Of a stretch of 64,000 nt of DNA, positions 34,247-43,088 are shown one piece after another; position 1 is the first letter of the stretch; each line of letters opens with the position of its first letter. The notes beneath the pieces were generated by a model. It did no database searches, had not been told where the DNA came from, and was given only the letters and a program-made list of their open reading frames with translations. Location of the stretch: positions 43,752,456 to 43,816,455 of the forward strand of contig CM049318.1 in the NCBI GenBank assembly GCA_026874595.1, read 5' to 3'. Position numbers and translations under genes: made by a program. This DNA is from Sipunculus nudus. Taxonomy: Eukaryota; Annelida; Sipuncula; Golfingiida; Sipunculidae.

Positions 34247-34426
34247 ATGGCAGGAAGAAGGCGTACCACATGTGCTCTCCGCCGCCGCCGTCGCCGCAGA
34301 GGTGGAAATGTGGTCAGGGGTAGGAGGTGGACACGCGGTAGAAGGAGGGGGGGCATGTTTCTAGGGAAAGTGGGTGGTATGATTGACAATGTATTAGGAG
34401 GGTTGTTGGGAGGACTTTTCAAATAA
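34247..34426 (+). CDS. Tiny Arg-rich peptide with Gly/Leu-rich tail, 59 aa
   Basis: The first 36 residues are largely Arg (including seven in a row). The last 23 form a Gly/Leu/Met-rich hydrophobic stretch (MIDNVLGGLLGGLF). This layout recalls adenovirus core peptide X (mu) precursors and similar small basic proteins of adintoviruses, cleaved by the viral protease. AATAAA lies at its stop and again at 34,497. The homology is suggested by layout only. Confidence 0.6.
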   Translation: MAGRRRTTCALRRRRRRRGGNVVRGRRWTRGRRRGGMFLGKVGGMIDNVLGGLLGGLFK

Positions 34427-34531
34427 ACCCTGTATAGTTATTTTGAAAGGCAACGAAATCTTATTGCACTGAATATGTACTTTTCATATCTTATGGAATA
34501 AATGATTTGAATCTATATTACTTGTTTTGTC

Positions 34532-34741
34532 ATGTGGTCAGTACGTAAAAGAAAAAGACGTGTTAAAAATAGAAGGATGAGGAGAAGAGGAAAAGGTTTT
34601 TTGACCTCTGCCCTTTTGAGTACGCTGTTTGCTGTTACAGCAGATACCATTGGGAAAAACAAAAAAAAGCTCACCCGTAAAATCCAAAGGGCACAAAAAG
34701 GTGCAAAAAGAGCATGGGATAAAGTTAAAGTCCCTAAATGA
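34532..34741 (+). CDS. Tiny basic core-like peptide, 69 aa
   Basis: The N-terminus is Arg/Lys-rich (RKRKRRVKNRRMRRRGKG). It is followed by a short Leu/Thr/Ala segment that could insert in or lie on a membrane, and then a lysine-rich helix. It is the second member of the small basic peptide cluster. No frame damage is seen. It is probably a genome-condensing protein (inference). Confidence 0.5.
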   Translation: MWSVRKRKRRVKNRRMRRRGKGFLTSALLSTLFAVTADTIGKNKKKLTRKIQRAQKGAKRAWDKVKVPK

Positions 34742-34976
34742 AAGGCTTCAGGGAAGGAATTTACATCCCAAAGATAGGCATGGGGTAAGGTTCTGGTCTG
34801 GTACAAACACTGTTGAGCACCACTCGCAGAAGAAAGAGGACGAGAAGGAGGGGATGGTTTCTCCCTTTTGCTTTCGGACCTGTCAACCCTCTGACGCTGT
34901 TAGGCAACATCATGTAATCGGTAGACAAAACCAGCCCAAAACTGCAATGGTCATAAAAACAAGACATGATACAGAC

Positions 34977-35132
34977 ATGCGCAGAAAGAGAAGGAGTTCT
35001 GTGAAACCATGGGGAGGGAGAAGAAAAAGAAGAAGAAGAAGGAGAGGAGGGATTCTACCACTGTTACCTATCTTGGCAGGCATAGGAGGTCTGTTAACGG
35101 GGGCAGGGGCAATCAAAGGAAGACGAAAATAA
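34977..35132 (+). CDS. Tiny Arg-rich peptide with hydrophobic segment, 51 aa
   Basis: It starts MRRKRRSSVKPWGG, then a long Arg run, then GGILPLLPILAGIGGLLTG, and ends basic. Of the cluster it looks most like an adenovirus-type core peptide X precursor. A longer open frame extends upstream to 34,629, but that part is probably non-coding. Confidence 0.55.
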   Translation: MRRKRRSSVKPWGGRRKRRRRRRGGILPLLPILAGIGGLLTGAGAIKGRRK

Positions 35133-35139
35133 CTAAAGG

Positions 35140-35263
35140 TGGTGGAGTAGGGGCTCGCTTCGTAACAGGTTATCACGCGAGGCAAAGGGGGGGGGGGGGG
35201 TTCCTTGGGTCAATACTCGGTAGTTTAGGAGGGTTTGTGTTTGGGGAAAATAGCTGCCGGTAA
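35140..35263 (+). pseudogene. Remnant of another Gly-rich small peptide gene
   Basis: An open frame without a usable ATG reads FVTGYHARQR, then a Gly run, then FLGSILGSLGGFVFG. A run of 14 G at 35,187-35,200 lies inside it and is prone to length change. It looks like a further member of the basic/hydrophobic peptide cluster, perhaps damaged at the G-run. A 21-codon frame from 35,265 follows and may also be spurious. Confidence 0.35.
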
Positions 35264-35411
35264 AATGGGTTACGGTCCCTTTAAGGGGTTACAGAAAAAA
35301 GAGAAGCAGGGTGCCCTAAAGAAAACCATATGAAAAAAAACAGACCAAAAGAGCTCAAAAGAATGTAATCAAGAATCACTGATAAACTGTATATCATTTA
35401 TACTTGAGACA

Positions 35412-36998
35412 ATGCCTATCCCTATGACAAAACCTGGTCCCCCAGGGAAATCAATTCCGGACACTCCCACGGCAGACACAGCCGTCGAAAGGGGTTTGAA
35501 CCCTGAACTGCGCCTGCAGGAAGAAAGAGTGCAGGCGGAGGTGGTGAACGAAAAAATGTTAGAAATTCTCTCGTACGGAACAGATTACTCCACCAAACTC
35601 CAGTTCCTTGTTCCCAACCAGAACGACGGTTCTCACATGGTACCCAGTAAAACGCTTTTGTTTGTGGAAGCGGAACCTGTCCACGTGAGGGATGAATCAC
35701 CCCTGGACTGGGAAGTTGAAGATGATGTTGAAGGTGCCGACACCCCAGCCCAGCTGGCTGCTAAAAAGAAAGCCCACACGTTCGGTCTTGTGAACAACAC
35801 CCTCCATTCCATGTTTGAAGACGTGGAAGTGGAAATTAACAACGAACTGGTCACTACCACAGACAAGACTTACCCTTTTTCAGCACTTCTACAGAAACAG
35901 CTTGTCCGTGACCGTAACGCAATCGAAAACAATGACGGGCCCTTGTATAACTACGTGCAAGACAGAGCTATCAAGGAAAACGGTAAAGTCGCAAGCCCCA
36001 ACGCCCTGGATAAAGTGGGACCTATCACACAGGGTCAGGACCCCAACACCTACTGTGCTCAGCACCAGCTGAGACTGAGAAAGTTTTACAAAAACCCCGG
36101 GACCCCAACAGGTGGTCACAAGACAGACAAAACACCTGACAACACCAAAAACCCGCAAGGTGTACGTAAATATGTGATGGTGGACACCCCTCGTGTAGGT
36201 GTCTTTCAAATGGACAAATTCATCCCGTTCGGCTACAACATGAAAGTCACCATGATTCGATCGCGCCCGTCCTTTTACGCTATGTGTACTGTGGACCCGG
36301 AAACTGTACCTGCACTCAAGGGAGGTGTGAAATTGAAAATACACAGGGCGTGGATGCATGTTTACTACGCCGAGCTGAACAGCGTCTTCTTCACACAAAT
36401 TGAAAACGATGCTTTGGTGTCGGGTGCAAACAGAATTTTACCCTAAACCCGCTTCAGAGTGTTAACGGAAGAAATTGCAGAAGGGCTGTCTTTCAAGTCC
36501 ATGTCCAGTGTGTTCTCCCAAACACTGTTACCAAAGAAACTATTTACTTGCTTTATCCCGAACAGAGCCTCCTCATCCAATTGGACCCTGAACCCGTATA
36601 ACTTTCTACATTACAACGTGAACCGCATATACGCTCAGCGCAACTTCCAGCGTTACCCAGAACAACTGTTCGAACCTGATTTCTCGGAAAACCAAGTCTA
36701 CACACATCTGTTCTCGGAATACTTGAGAACTTTGGGCTTGTGGGATTCCAATTTCAGTTCCCAGGTAGGCTATGATGAATACATTGGAGGAAAGACCGTG
36801 TTCCCCTTCAACATGGTGGGTGATTCAACTGAAGCCGAAAAAGAAAACGTACAGCACGTCAAACAGTCCGGAAATGTCAAAGTCGACGTGCATTTTAAAA
36901 CCATCACCCCCGAAACCATCCAGTGTTTAATGTTCGCCCAATTCGAAGACAAGTTAATGATAAACTCCGACCGCAATGTCTCTGTTAAATGGAAGTAA
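35412..36998 (+). pseudogene. Major capsid protein (double-jelly-roll type), one in-frame stop
   Basis: The 529-codon frame lies directly before the protease gene, where the hexon-like major capsid protein sits in Polintons and adintoviruses. Features consistent with it are the length, MPIPMTKPG start, acidic loop (EDDVEGADTP), many aromatic beta-strand segments and the ending VSVKWK. A TAA at 36,444-36,446 interrupts it two thirds of the way through. The frame on both sides is the same and stays open, so this is a single nonsense change, not a gene boundary. Identity rests on size, context and composition rather than a catalytic motif. Confidence 0.7.
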
Positions 36999-37599
36999 AT
37001 GCTTGAAACCTATACCTGTCAATCACTTGTGCCAACAGGCTTATGTTGAAAAGGTGAAGGGAGGCAGGGGACTCAGTGACATGGCGTTGAACCGTGCCAT
37101 GCTGCACGTTTACCAAACAAACCCTTACCAATATTTAGGCGTGTACGCATCAGACGAACTGAACGTAGAATATGTGTTCAGTCATGCACCGCCAAACCCC
37201 CCTTACAGTCTGATTTGTAACGTAGCCCCCCGTTCTCAACCAGGTCAACACTGGCAAGCTATATATGTTAATCATTGTTGCATTGAATTTTTTTATTCCT
37301 ACGGACTACCACCTGTACTGGGAGGTGTCAACGAATTCCTCGCCAGAATGCAAGATGATTTCGGACTGAGCGCTGTGGACGTAAACCCGTATCCCGTGCA
37401 AGACATATACAACCCTGAGAGTGATGTTTGCGGTGAACATTGTGTCACCGTATTAAGTTTGATGAATGATTGGCCGCTGATTCCAATGAAACAGGTCATA
37501 CGAGATTATTATGTCGTGGACCCTCCTGATTTCGCCAGGAACAAATGGTTCTGCGAGAAAACATTCCACGAACACAACAAAAATGCTGAAAGCAATTAA
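36976..37599 (+). CDS. Adenain-type cysteine protease with altered acid site, 207 aa
   Basis: This matures virion proteins. The catalytic His is in PGQHWQAIY (His92), the oxyanion Gln is about 142, and the catalytic Cys is in CGEHC (Cys156), matching adenovirus and Polinton proteases. Where the family has Asp or Glu three residues before the Gly (E/D-x-x-G), this protein has Tyr107 in FFYSYG. The catalytic acid thus appears to be lost, unless neighbouring Glu104 substitutes. The length is typical. The gene overlaps the capsid gene by 23 bp in a different frame. The frame is otherwise intact. Confidence 0.8.
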   Translation: MSLLNGSKCLKPIPVNHLCQQAYVEKVKGGRGLSDMALNRAMLHVYQTNPYQYLGVYASDELNVEYVFSHAPPNPPYSLICNVAPRSQPGQHWQAIYVNHCCIEFFYSYGLPPVLGGVNEFLARMQDDFGLSAVDVNPYPVQDIYNPESDVCGEHCVTVLSLMNDWPLIPMKQVIRDYYVVDPPDFARNKWFCEKTFHEHNKNAESN

Positions 37600-37704
37600 A
37601 GGAAGACAGAAGAAATGAAAGCTGACCCACCCACACCCGCCGAACTACAGACAACAGGGAAACCTTCCCTCGCACTCCAACTGCAAACGATGCAACAAGA
37701 CATT

Positions 37705-37748
37705 ATGTAAAGGTTACATTGTTTATTCTATTTTTACAAATAAAAAGG
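37705..37748. terminator. Convergent poly-A signals between plus and minus blocks
   Basis: AATAAA for the plus strand is at about 37,739, and its reverse complement (in tgtttattct) is near 37,710. They lie between the protease stop (37,599) and the last minus-strand gene's stop (37,806). This is where the two transcription units meet. Confidence 0.6.
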
Positions 37749-37805
37749 AAAAAAATACATTTGTTGTTAGTTAATGAATGCTCATGCGAATCGAGTCTGA
37801 ATGAA

Positions 37806-38207
37806 TCAAGTGTGACGTGGTCGCCTGGTTGACATCCACTCTGCCTGTTTTATACCGTCTGTCATCATCAGAGCTTCCTCGTCAACTGCCTGGCTGCTTT
37901 CTTCATCGAAATCTGCCAATACATCCATATTCATGGGAGCCTTCCTTTTCGTCGGTACGTTTTTCACACTGGCTTTCAATTGTCGACAGAAAGCCGTCCA
38001 CACAGGCATGAAAGAGCATGAAAACATTCTCTGTTCTTGTTCTGTCAGGTACCATTTCTTATCGTACTCCGTACCCCCGACAGAAATGGAACGCACCAAA
38101 TCGTAACGGGCGTCACCGGTGTTCCCTTTTGTTTTCATCAGGGATATTTTAACCCCTCCACCGATTTCAATTTCAATGGGTAGAGTGCCGCTTTCCCAAT
38201 CGACCAC
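37806..38207 (-). CDS. Hypothetical viral protein, 133 aa (minus-strand block)
   Basis: It starts MVDWESGTLP, has a mixed beta-strand-like N-terminus, and ends in an acidic then Arg-rich tail. The gene is six bases downstream of the next minus-strand gene, so they are probably co-transcribed. No family is recognised. The frame is intact. Confidence 0.5.
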   Translation of the reverse strand: MVDWESGTLPIEIEIGGGVKISLMKTKGNTGDARYDLVRSISVGGTEYDKKWYLTEQEQRMFSCSFMPVWTAFCRQLKASVKNVPTKRKAPMNMDVLADFDEESSQAVDEEALMMTDGIKQAEWMSTRRPRHT

Positions 38208-38213
38208 CTGACC

Positions 38214-38453
38214 TTAAACACATTCCATTTCTTCAAGCGTGAAGCTCACAATCTTTTCCATGTGAGGTTGGAACTGTGTGGGGTTTTTGTACACATGCAC
38301 AAAGTCCGGAGTCATAGCCAGACAGAAACGACTTTTCACGAAATATTGTCCCTTGACATTGCTGATTTCAAAGGTTCCCAAATGGAAAAAGTTCTGAGGG
38401 TTTTCAGAATATTCTCTGATAAGAGTCTGTGTCGCGTTCTTATCAAACGACAT
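38214..38453 (-). CDS. Hypothetical viral protein, 79 aa (minus-strand block)
   Basis: It starts MSFDKNATQT and ends LEEMECV. It is a compact, aromatic-rich protein without known motif. It overlaps the end of a frameshifted gene upstream by eleven bases. It may be an independent gene, or the 3' part of that gene after damage. Confidence 0.45.
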   Translation of the reverse strand: MSFDKNATQTLIREYSENPQNFFHLGTFEISNVKGQYFVKSRFCLAMTPDFVHVYKNPTQFQPHMEKIVSFTLEEMECV

Positions 38454-39209
38454 GTTGAACGACGGTTTTCCTGTCGGCGGGGATATTTTCCAACAGAGGT
38501 AGGTAAGCAGTTAGCTGGCGCAACTTCTCACCTTTGAGAACAGCTTCGCGTAATAGCAAATTTTCCCAAGTGTTATTCCTTTGCTCCGGATCAAACCCAC
38601 GTGCCGCGTCTTGAAGATGTAGAAGCGCAACTGACCCTGACGCAGCTCGCACACGTGTCTTATACACTCACGGTAGGGCGAAATCACACTCATGCAGTGC
38701 CGGGTTTTCTCCTCTAAATAAGCCCTTAGGTTCTCCAGGGTTGGTTTCTCCCCTGCAGGGAGAGTAGGCTTTAGAAGACACAGTGGAGGTGTATAGCTCC
38801 TCCCAGAAGCATTCCGGCTTACCTTCCAGCATGGGACAAAAAACACCATCCATGTATTTGTTCACAATTTCTTGACGGTCTTCTTTCAGTTTCAGCTTGT
38901 ACCCGGGACTGTACACGTTGTAAAGACACCCTAAATTCAACGTGGTTTCCAAAGTGACATTTTTGTTCATATCCAACAAGTCCCGGATGGCCTCCCATCG
39001 CTCCCTGAGTTCGTATTTGACATGTTCAGGGAGGTTCAGACGAAATTACTCGCCTCCGAGTTTGGTACGCGCATGTAGTTGATATCGCGCGTCATATAGC
39101 GGGGTTCTTCAGCTCTTTTTGAAGTTTGGTGTGTATTCTGCCAGTTCGTAAACTCCTGCCATTCTTCTTCAGCCTCCGTGATATGGAATTGTGCTTTCCT
39201 CTTGGACAT
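38443..39209 (-). pseudogene. Frameshifted accessory gene of the minus-strand block
   Basis: A start MSKRKAQFH at 39,209 leads to an open frame that stops at 39,036. Coding-like sequence continues in other frames through 38,668-38,979, 38,511-38,849 and 38,443-38,667, giving at least three frame changes. The pieces join at conserved-looking positions, so one original protein of about 250 residues is inferred. No family is recognised. I give only the fragments. Confidence 0.55.
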
Positions 39210-39271
39210 TTTCAGTTGAAAATGACACCCCACACCTTGACAACTGTTTATATACCCACCCCAAGGGAAAG
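39210..39271. promoter_or_regulatory. Divergent promoter gap
   Basis: A 62-bp gap separates the minus-strand gene (ATG at 39,209) from the plus-strand gene (ATG at 39,272). It contains tttatata near 39,247, a TATA-like element for the plus direction. It may fire both ways. Confidence 0.4.
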
Positions 39272-39550
39272 ATGGCTCAAATAGCTTTCCTACGAGGTCA
39301 GGACCTGCATATGGCAGCCCCTGTACCCGTCCCCCCTCGCCTGTACAAAGCCAACACCATGCATGACCGCCAAATGGTGAGGGAAGTCCCTCCAGATACG
39401 TTCCCCCTAAGACCCGTGGTAAGGAACCTGTACCTTGTGGAAGGGTTACCCTATGTTACCCACGAAAGGAAACCCATGCGCACAGGTCGCAGGGCACGAA
39501 AAGGGACGAAAACGACACGTAGAACGAAGAGAATCAAGCGCAGGTTTTAA
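39272..39550 (+). CDS. Small Pro-rich protein with Arg/Lys tail, 92 aa
   Basis: It starts MAQIAFLRGQ, has Pro/Val stretches in the middle, and ends in a strong basic tail (RRARKGTKTTRRTKRIKRR). It lies in a plus-strand island within the minus-strand block. It is probably a virion or DNA-binding protein. No family match was made by eye. The frame is intact and followed two bases later by another gene. Confidence 0.5.
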   Translation: MAQIAFLRGQDLHMAAPVPVPPRLYKANTMHDRQMVREVPPDTFPLRPVVRNLYLVEGLPYVTHERKPMRTGRRARKGTKTTRRTKRIKRRF

Positions 39551-39552
39551 AC

Positions 39553-39978
39553 ATGCAACAATCCATAGGACTCGTCCCTCTGACCACCCTTTCAGGTCAA
39601 ATTCTCTCTACACCAGCAGCACCTCTACCCGCTCAGCTGTTAGGCTACACCTCCCCTGTGGCATCTCACATCCCACCCGCAGAAAACATAAGGGCTTTCC
39701 TACTAGCAAATCAAGCCCGACACGGTCAACAATTAGAACACTTTGAAAGTAAAAAAAAAAAAAGAATGCGTAAGATAAAACAACTGAAAAGTAAAGAAAA
39801 AGGTAAAAAGGAAAAGGTTAAAAAATCCAAGAAGAAGACAGGATCCAACAGGATCCCACCCTGGACCATGAAAGGAAATAAAATACGTAAAGCAACATTC
39901 AGAAAACGTGTATGTAAAAAAAGACCGACACAGGTAAAAGCTCACCTCAGGACAGTTTATAAATGTGCTTATGAGTGA
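39553..39978 (+). CDS. Lys-rich protein, 141 aa
   Basis: The N-terminal 60 residues are Pro/Leu/Ala-rich, then there is a long lysine-rich section containing KKKKRMRKIKQ and more, ending CKKRPTQVKAH. The poly-A-like run at 39,751-39,763 encodes part of it and is prone to length change. It may condense DNA. It sits two bases after the previous gene. Confidence 0.5.
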   Translation: MQQSIGLVPLTTLSGQILSTPAAPLPAQLLGYTSPVASHIPPAENIRAFLLANQARHGQQLEHFESKKKKRMRKIKQLKSKEKGKKEKVKKSKKKTGSNRIPPWTMKGNKIRKATFRKRVCKKRPTQVKAHLRTVYKCAYE

Positions 39979-40077
39979 ACACACAGCATCATTCCTGGGG
40001 CAACAACCGCACAAGATGGACAACGCACAGGTTAAAGTGTGGAAGGTATACCAAATAGAAAGAAACCTTAACAGATA

Positions 40078-40657
40078 AAGATGGTTCATAACACGGGGTT
40101 GTCCCAAGTGTGACGATTCAAGGTCGGCTTACCTGAACGAAAAGAGAAATTCGACCAATTGTATGGGTTTCATGGCTTATATCCATATGTGTGAAATCTG
40201 TAACCGTGAAGAAATTGAAGCGTACATGAAACCTCAAAGCTTGTCAGTGGGTGTGGACTTAGAAAAGGGAGAACAAGGCGTGGGCTTTACGTGGACACCC
40301 TGGAGCAGAGGTAACAGTTTGTTGGAAGACAGAAGAACGGGATGCTCGGTGAACATAGATGCGCTTTTATGGGGGGTGGGTAATTTTGCAGAAGTGCCTA
40401 CTTTATTGGGAACCTACTTACACATACCGGAATGTTCACTGAACTTCCATTGCATGGGAAAACCTACGGTGGCGTTACACATCAGGACAGACAAACACAC
40501 CAACGAAACCAAACTGTCATTCTCACAGGTGCTGGGTTCGGGCAACGTGAGGGAAGTGTTTGATTGGGAGTATTCTGTCACTCTCACACTCCAAACATTC
40601 ACAGACATTCTCAATTTCATTTGGATTACATACCCTCCTATCACCACGAGATGTTGA
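40078..40657 (+). CDS. Zinc-ribbon-like hypothetical viral protein, N-terminus uncertain
   Basis: The first in-frame ATG is at 40,163, giving 164 aa. The frame is open back to 40,078, and this part contains GCPKCDD, while downstream comes MCEICNRE. The two Cys pairs (CxxC ... CxxC) together look like a zinc ribbon, so the real protein should begin upstream, where the only nearby ATG (about 40,081) is in another frame. A one-base shift is suspected. The rest is beta-rich with no known domain. Confidence 0.5.
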
Positions 40658-40679
40658 AGAGACTATCAGCGGTTGTATA

Positions 40680-40712
40680 TTTTATGTACAATAAACTTTT
40701 TATTCTCTAATA
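40680..40712. terminator. Convergent poly-A signals
   Basis: AATAAA at about 40,689 serves the plus-strand gene ending at 40,657. Its reverse complement, in ctttttattctc at about 40,698, can serve the minus-strand gene ending at 40,777. Confidence 0.55.
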
Positions 40713-40776
40713 CAAGCTTTATGTTTTATATATCTATGCATACTACATTTCTGATTACTTTTCATCATATATTGCA

Positions 40777-41853
40777 TTAAACATCATTACCCCCACCCTG
40801 TTTTACAATTAGCGTTCCCATCAACACATGGCGCTCTTTTTTATTTTCACCCAACACCCCAATGATCTCGGGACACAAGACAACCTTCATATTTTGCAAA
40901 CGGTTGGTCAGTTTCTGTTTCTGCTCATGCGGGATGCTCAGCGTATCCTTTACATATTCTTCACATTCACCAAGCATTTTCCTAACCGTGTCCGCCTGCA
41001 AGCATCTTTCATCTAAATTATACCTATCAAGCGCCATTCTATCAAGCTCACGACTAAAACGGAACTGGAAATGTTTCATGTAGAACTGTACAAAAAGCGA
41101 AGCGTGTGCTGTGAAAGAAGGCGGGTTTTCAGCAAATATACGCCCCACTGTATGAAAGCCGTGTACGTTGTACAGGTTGAGAACGTGCACGTGCAGGTGG
41201 GGTACCAATGAAATCAGATCCAGGAACGAGTTGTGCGAGCACACGGCTGTATTGCGAGATTCATCGTCCGTCATGTACAACACTTGACAAACCAGCTCAC
41301 ACAAACTGCGAATCAAACACCTCAGCAGCACATCCCAGTCTTCGGGGATATGTACATTCCATTTGCGAATAGCACAACTACTGTTCCACACGGGGAAATC
41401 TTTGTTGAAACACTCCAAACATTCCAATGCGGCGCGGACCAAAATGCTCGCCCCTTTACTACGTGTAAGTGGATTCACATCGAAACAATTTTCTGACGGG
41501 GGAGGTTTCTGGTTGTATTTCACGGTGAACAAACTGGCTCTGAAGCTGAGGGCGAACTGTTCCAACACGTGCTGGAAAGCAACAGGGTCTGGCTTGTCCT
41601 CATTGTTTTCAAACATTTTCATATGCGGTTCTAAACCTTTGTACCACATACCGTCCAACCGAAACACTGCGCTGGCTGTATCACGGTCCACAGAGATACC
41701 TTCTTTCATCGAAACTTTGTGACTACTTTTCAAGTTCATATCAAACTTTCCGTATGCTTCACGCATGAACCGCCATTCTCTCTCGGCTGAAATCGTCCTG
41801 CTGGCCAAATGTTTCTTCCACCTTTCAACCGGGGACACATCTTTGTATGCCAT
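40777..41853 (-). CDS. Intact hypothetical viral protein, 358 aa
   Basis: This is the longest intact frame in the minus-strand block. It starts MAYKDVSPVERW and ends GGGNDV. It looks mainly helical, is rich in Arg, Leu, His and Cys, and has no signal peptide or transmembrane segment. I see no catalytic motif or known zinc finger. It keeps an open frame while the polymerase and integrase are broken, which suggests recent loss of the latter or continued constraint on this gene. Function unknown; it may be a non-standard accessory gene. Confidence 0.6.
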   Translation of the reverse strand: MAYKDVSPVERWKKHLASRTISAEREWRFMREAYGKFDMNLKSSHKVSMKEGISVDRDTASAVFRLDGMWYKGLEPHMKMFENNEDKPDPVAFQHVLEQFALSFRASLFTVKYNQKPPPSENCFDVNPLTRSKGASILVRAALECLECFNKDFPVWNSSCAIRKWNVHIPEDWDVLLRCLIRSLCELVCQVLYMTDDESRNTAVCSHNSFLDLISLVPHLHVHVLNLYNVHGFHTVGRIFAENPPSFTAHASLFVQFYMKHFQFRFSRELDRMALDRYNLDERCLQADTVRKMLGECEEYVKDTLSIPHEQKQKLTNRLQNMKVVLCPEIIGVLGENKKERHVLMGTLIVKQGGGNDV

Positions 41854-42009
41854 TCTTGATTTATAGTACAGTCAAAGCCGTAAGTACATCTGCTCCCAAG
41901 TTTTCAGATAAAGGGGTTTCCACATTTAACTGCGCTTTAGCACCGCAAGGGCTCGCACACGTGCAGAAACATTTACAAACTGAACTCTTCACATTGGAGA
42001 GCCTCTCTT

Positions 42010-42540
42010 TTATAGATAAACTGCGGTGTCCCAATCTTTTCGGACGCTTTCCATCACCTGCCTGGGGTACCCTCTCACCGCTTTTACGGTTAACTTCCCC
42101 AATATTTCCGGTCGTACTCGTTGCACCACTATTTCCACGTACCCCCATCTCGCAAAGAAATCTTCACACACCCACTTCAAAAAATCTGTGAACCTCTCAC
42201 TGTTTGTTGTCTCTTTGGGTTTCATTTTCAACAAGGATTGACGATTGTTATGAAAATATATACACATATCACGGAACATCCCTTTCAATTCACGCAACAG
42301 CTCCTCACCGTGACCTGTCACTTCTAATGATTTAGCGCAAGTACAACAATGCTCTCCTTGACCCACGGCGATATACTGATAACAGAAATCATAACCTTTC
42401 AGTTTCACTTGTTTCATGTGTTGCACTGGAGCCAAATCTTCCTCAACTAAATCTCCCAGCCCTCCTTTTTTCACATAAAAATGATTACAGTCCATGTACA
42501 TTGGACAAGCGCACAGCGAACAAATTTCCGTCAATTCCAT
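42010..42540 (-). CDS. Cysteine-rich hypothetical viral protein, 176 aa
   Basis: It starts MELTEICSLCACP with DCNHF soon after, and has HCCTCAKS near residue 76. The Cys/His spacing could bind zinc in a RING- or ribbon-like fold. The C-terminal half is helical and basic. A partly overlapping frame at 41,861-42,148 is also Cys-rich near its end (CKCFCTCASPC), but it is probably a shadow or a frameshifted tail. No family is recognised. Confidence 0.5.
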   Translation of the reverse strand: MELTEICSLCACPMYMDCNHFYVKKGGLGDLVEEDLAPVQHMKQVKLKGYDFCYQYIAVGQGEHCCTCAKSLEVTGHGEELLRELKGMFRDMCIYFHNNRQSLLKMKPKETTNSERFTDFLKWVCEDFFARWGYVEIVVQRVRPEILGKLTVKAVRGYPRQVMESVRKDWDTAVYL

Positions 42541-42581
42541 CGCGAATACGGGTACTAAATGACAACGTTATGTTACTCGTC

Positions 42582-43088
42582 TCAGGCTTTATAGCTAAAC
42601 CTTTCCGCCAGGTTCACATAAGCTTCACATATACTACCACAGATAGCACAACACAAATTCCCTTCACGGTGACTTCGCTTGTCAGCGCACGTCAGACATA
42701 TACCTACGTGATAACAGGGATAAAACATTAAACTAGCAGGTTCTGTTTCACACAAAAAGCACATTTGATTTTGCTCTACGTCTAGCACTATACTGTTTCT
42801 TTTCTTTGTTTTCACAGGACCCTTTAAGTGGATTAACCTGTGAAACTGACGTTTCACTGTGTCCACCTGCAGGCGTTGTAAACTGGGCACGACGTGGAAT
42901 GTACCTTCATCATCATAAAAATAACTGTTCATAAGGAACTCTCGAATAACGTCAGCTAGTTTTTTCTTTACACTCTGTTTCGTGCTGCGAGTCCATTTCC
43001 GTTTCAGGCATTGCACTTCCACCTGCCCCACAAAAGTCAGATTTTGGTACCGGTGAGAGTTCATCCTCTTTTGTGTAGTTTTCACCAT
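42582..43088 (-). CDS. RING-finger protein, 168 aa (IAP-type RING, no BIR)
   Basis: The C-terminal RING has Cys110, Cys113, Cys125, His127, Cys131, Cys134, Cys147 and Cys150, a C3HC4 order with PCYHVGIC and CCAIC, close to the RING of inhibitor-of-apoptosis proteins. Such domains act as E3 ubiquitin ligases in IAPs; here a host-control role is inferred. No BIR repeat is present. The start overlaps the next gene's 3' end by 137 bases, so either the genes overlap or a frameshift separates one longer protein. The frame is intact from ATG to stop. Confidence 0.7.
   Translation of the reverse strand: MVKTTQKRMNSHRYQNLTFVGQVEVQCLKRKWTRSTKQSVKKKLADVIREFLMNSYFYDDEGTFHVVPSLQRLQVDTVKRQFHRLIHLKGPVKTKKRNSIVLDVEQNQMCFLCETEPASLMFYPCYHVGICLTCADKRSHREGNLCCAICGSICEAYVNLAERFSYKA

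Noticed and set aside
35889-36398. 169-aa open frame on the minus strand
   Set aside because: Antisense shadow of the major capsid gene; no motif or plausible start context.
41861-42148. 95-aa minus-strand frame with CKCFCTCASPC
   Set aside because: Most of it overlaps the 176-aa gene in another frame; kept only as a note there.
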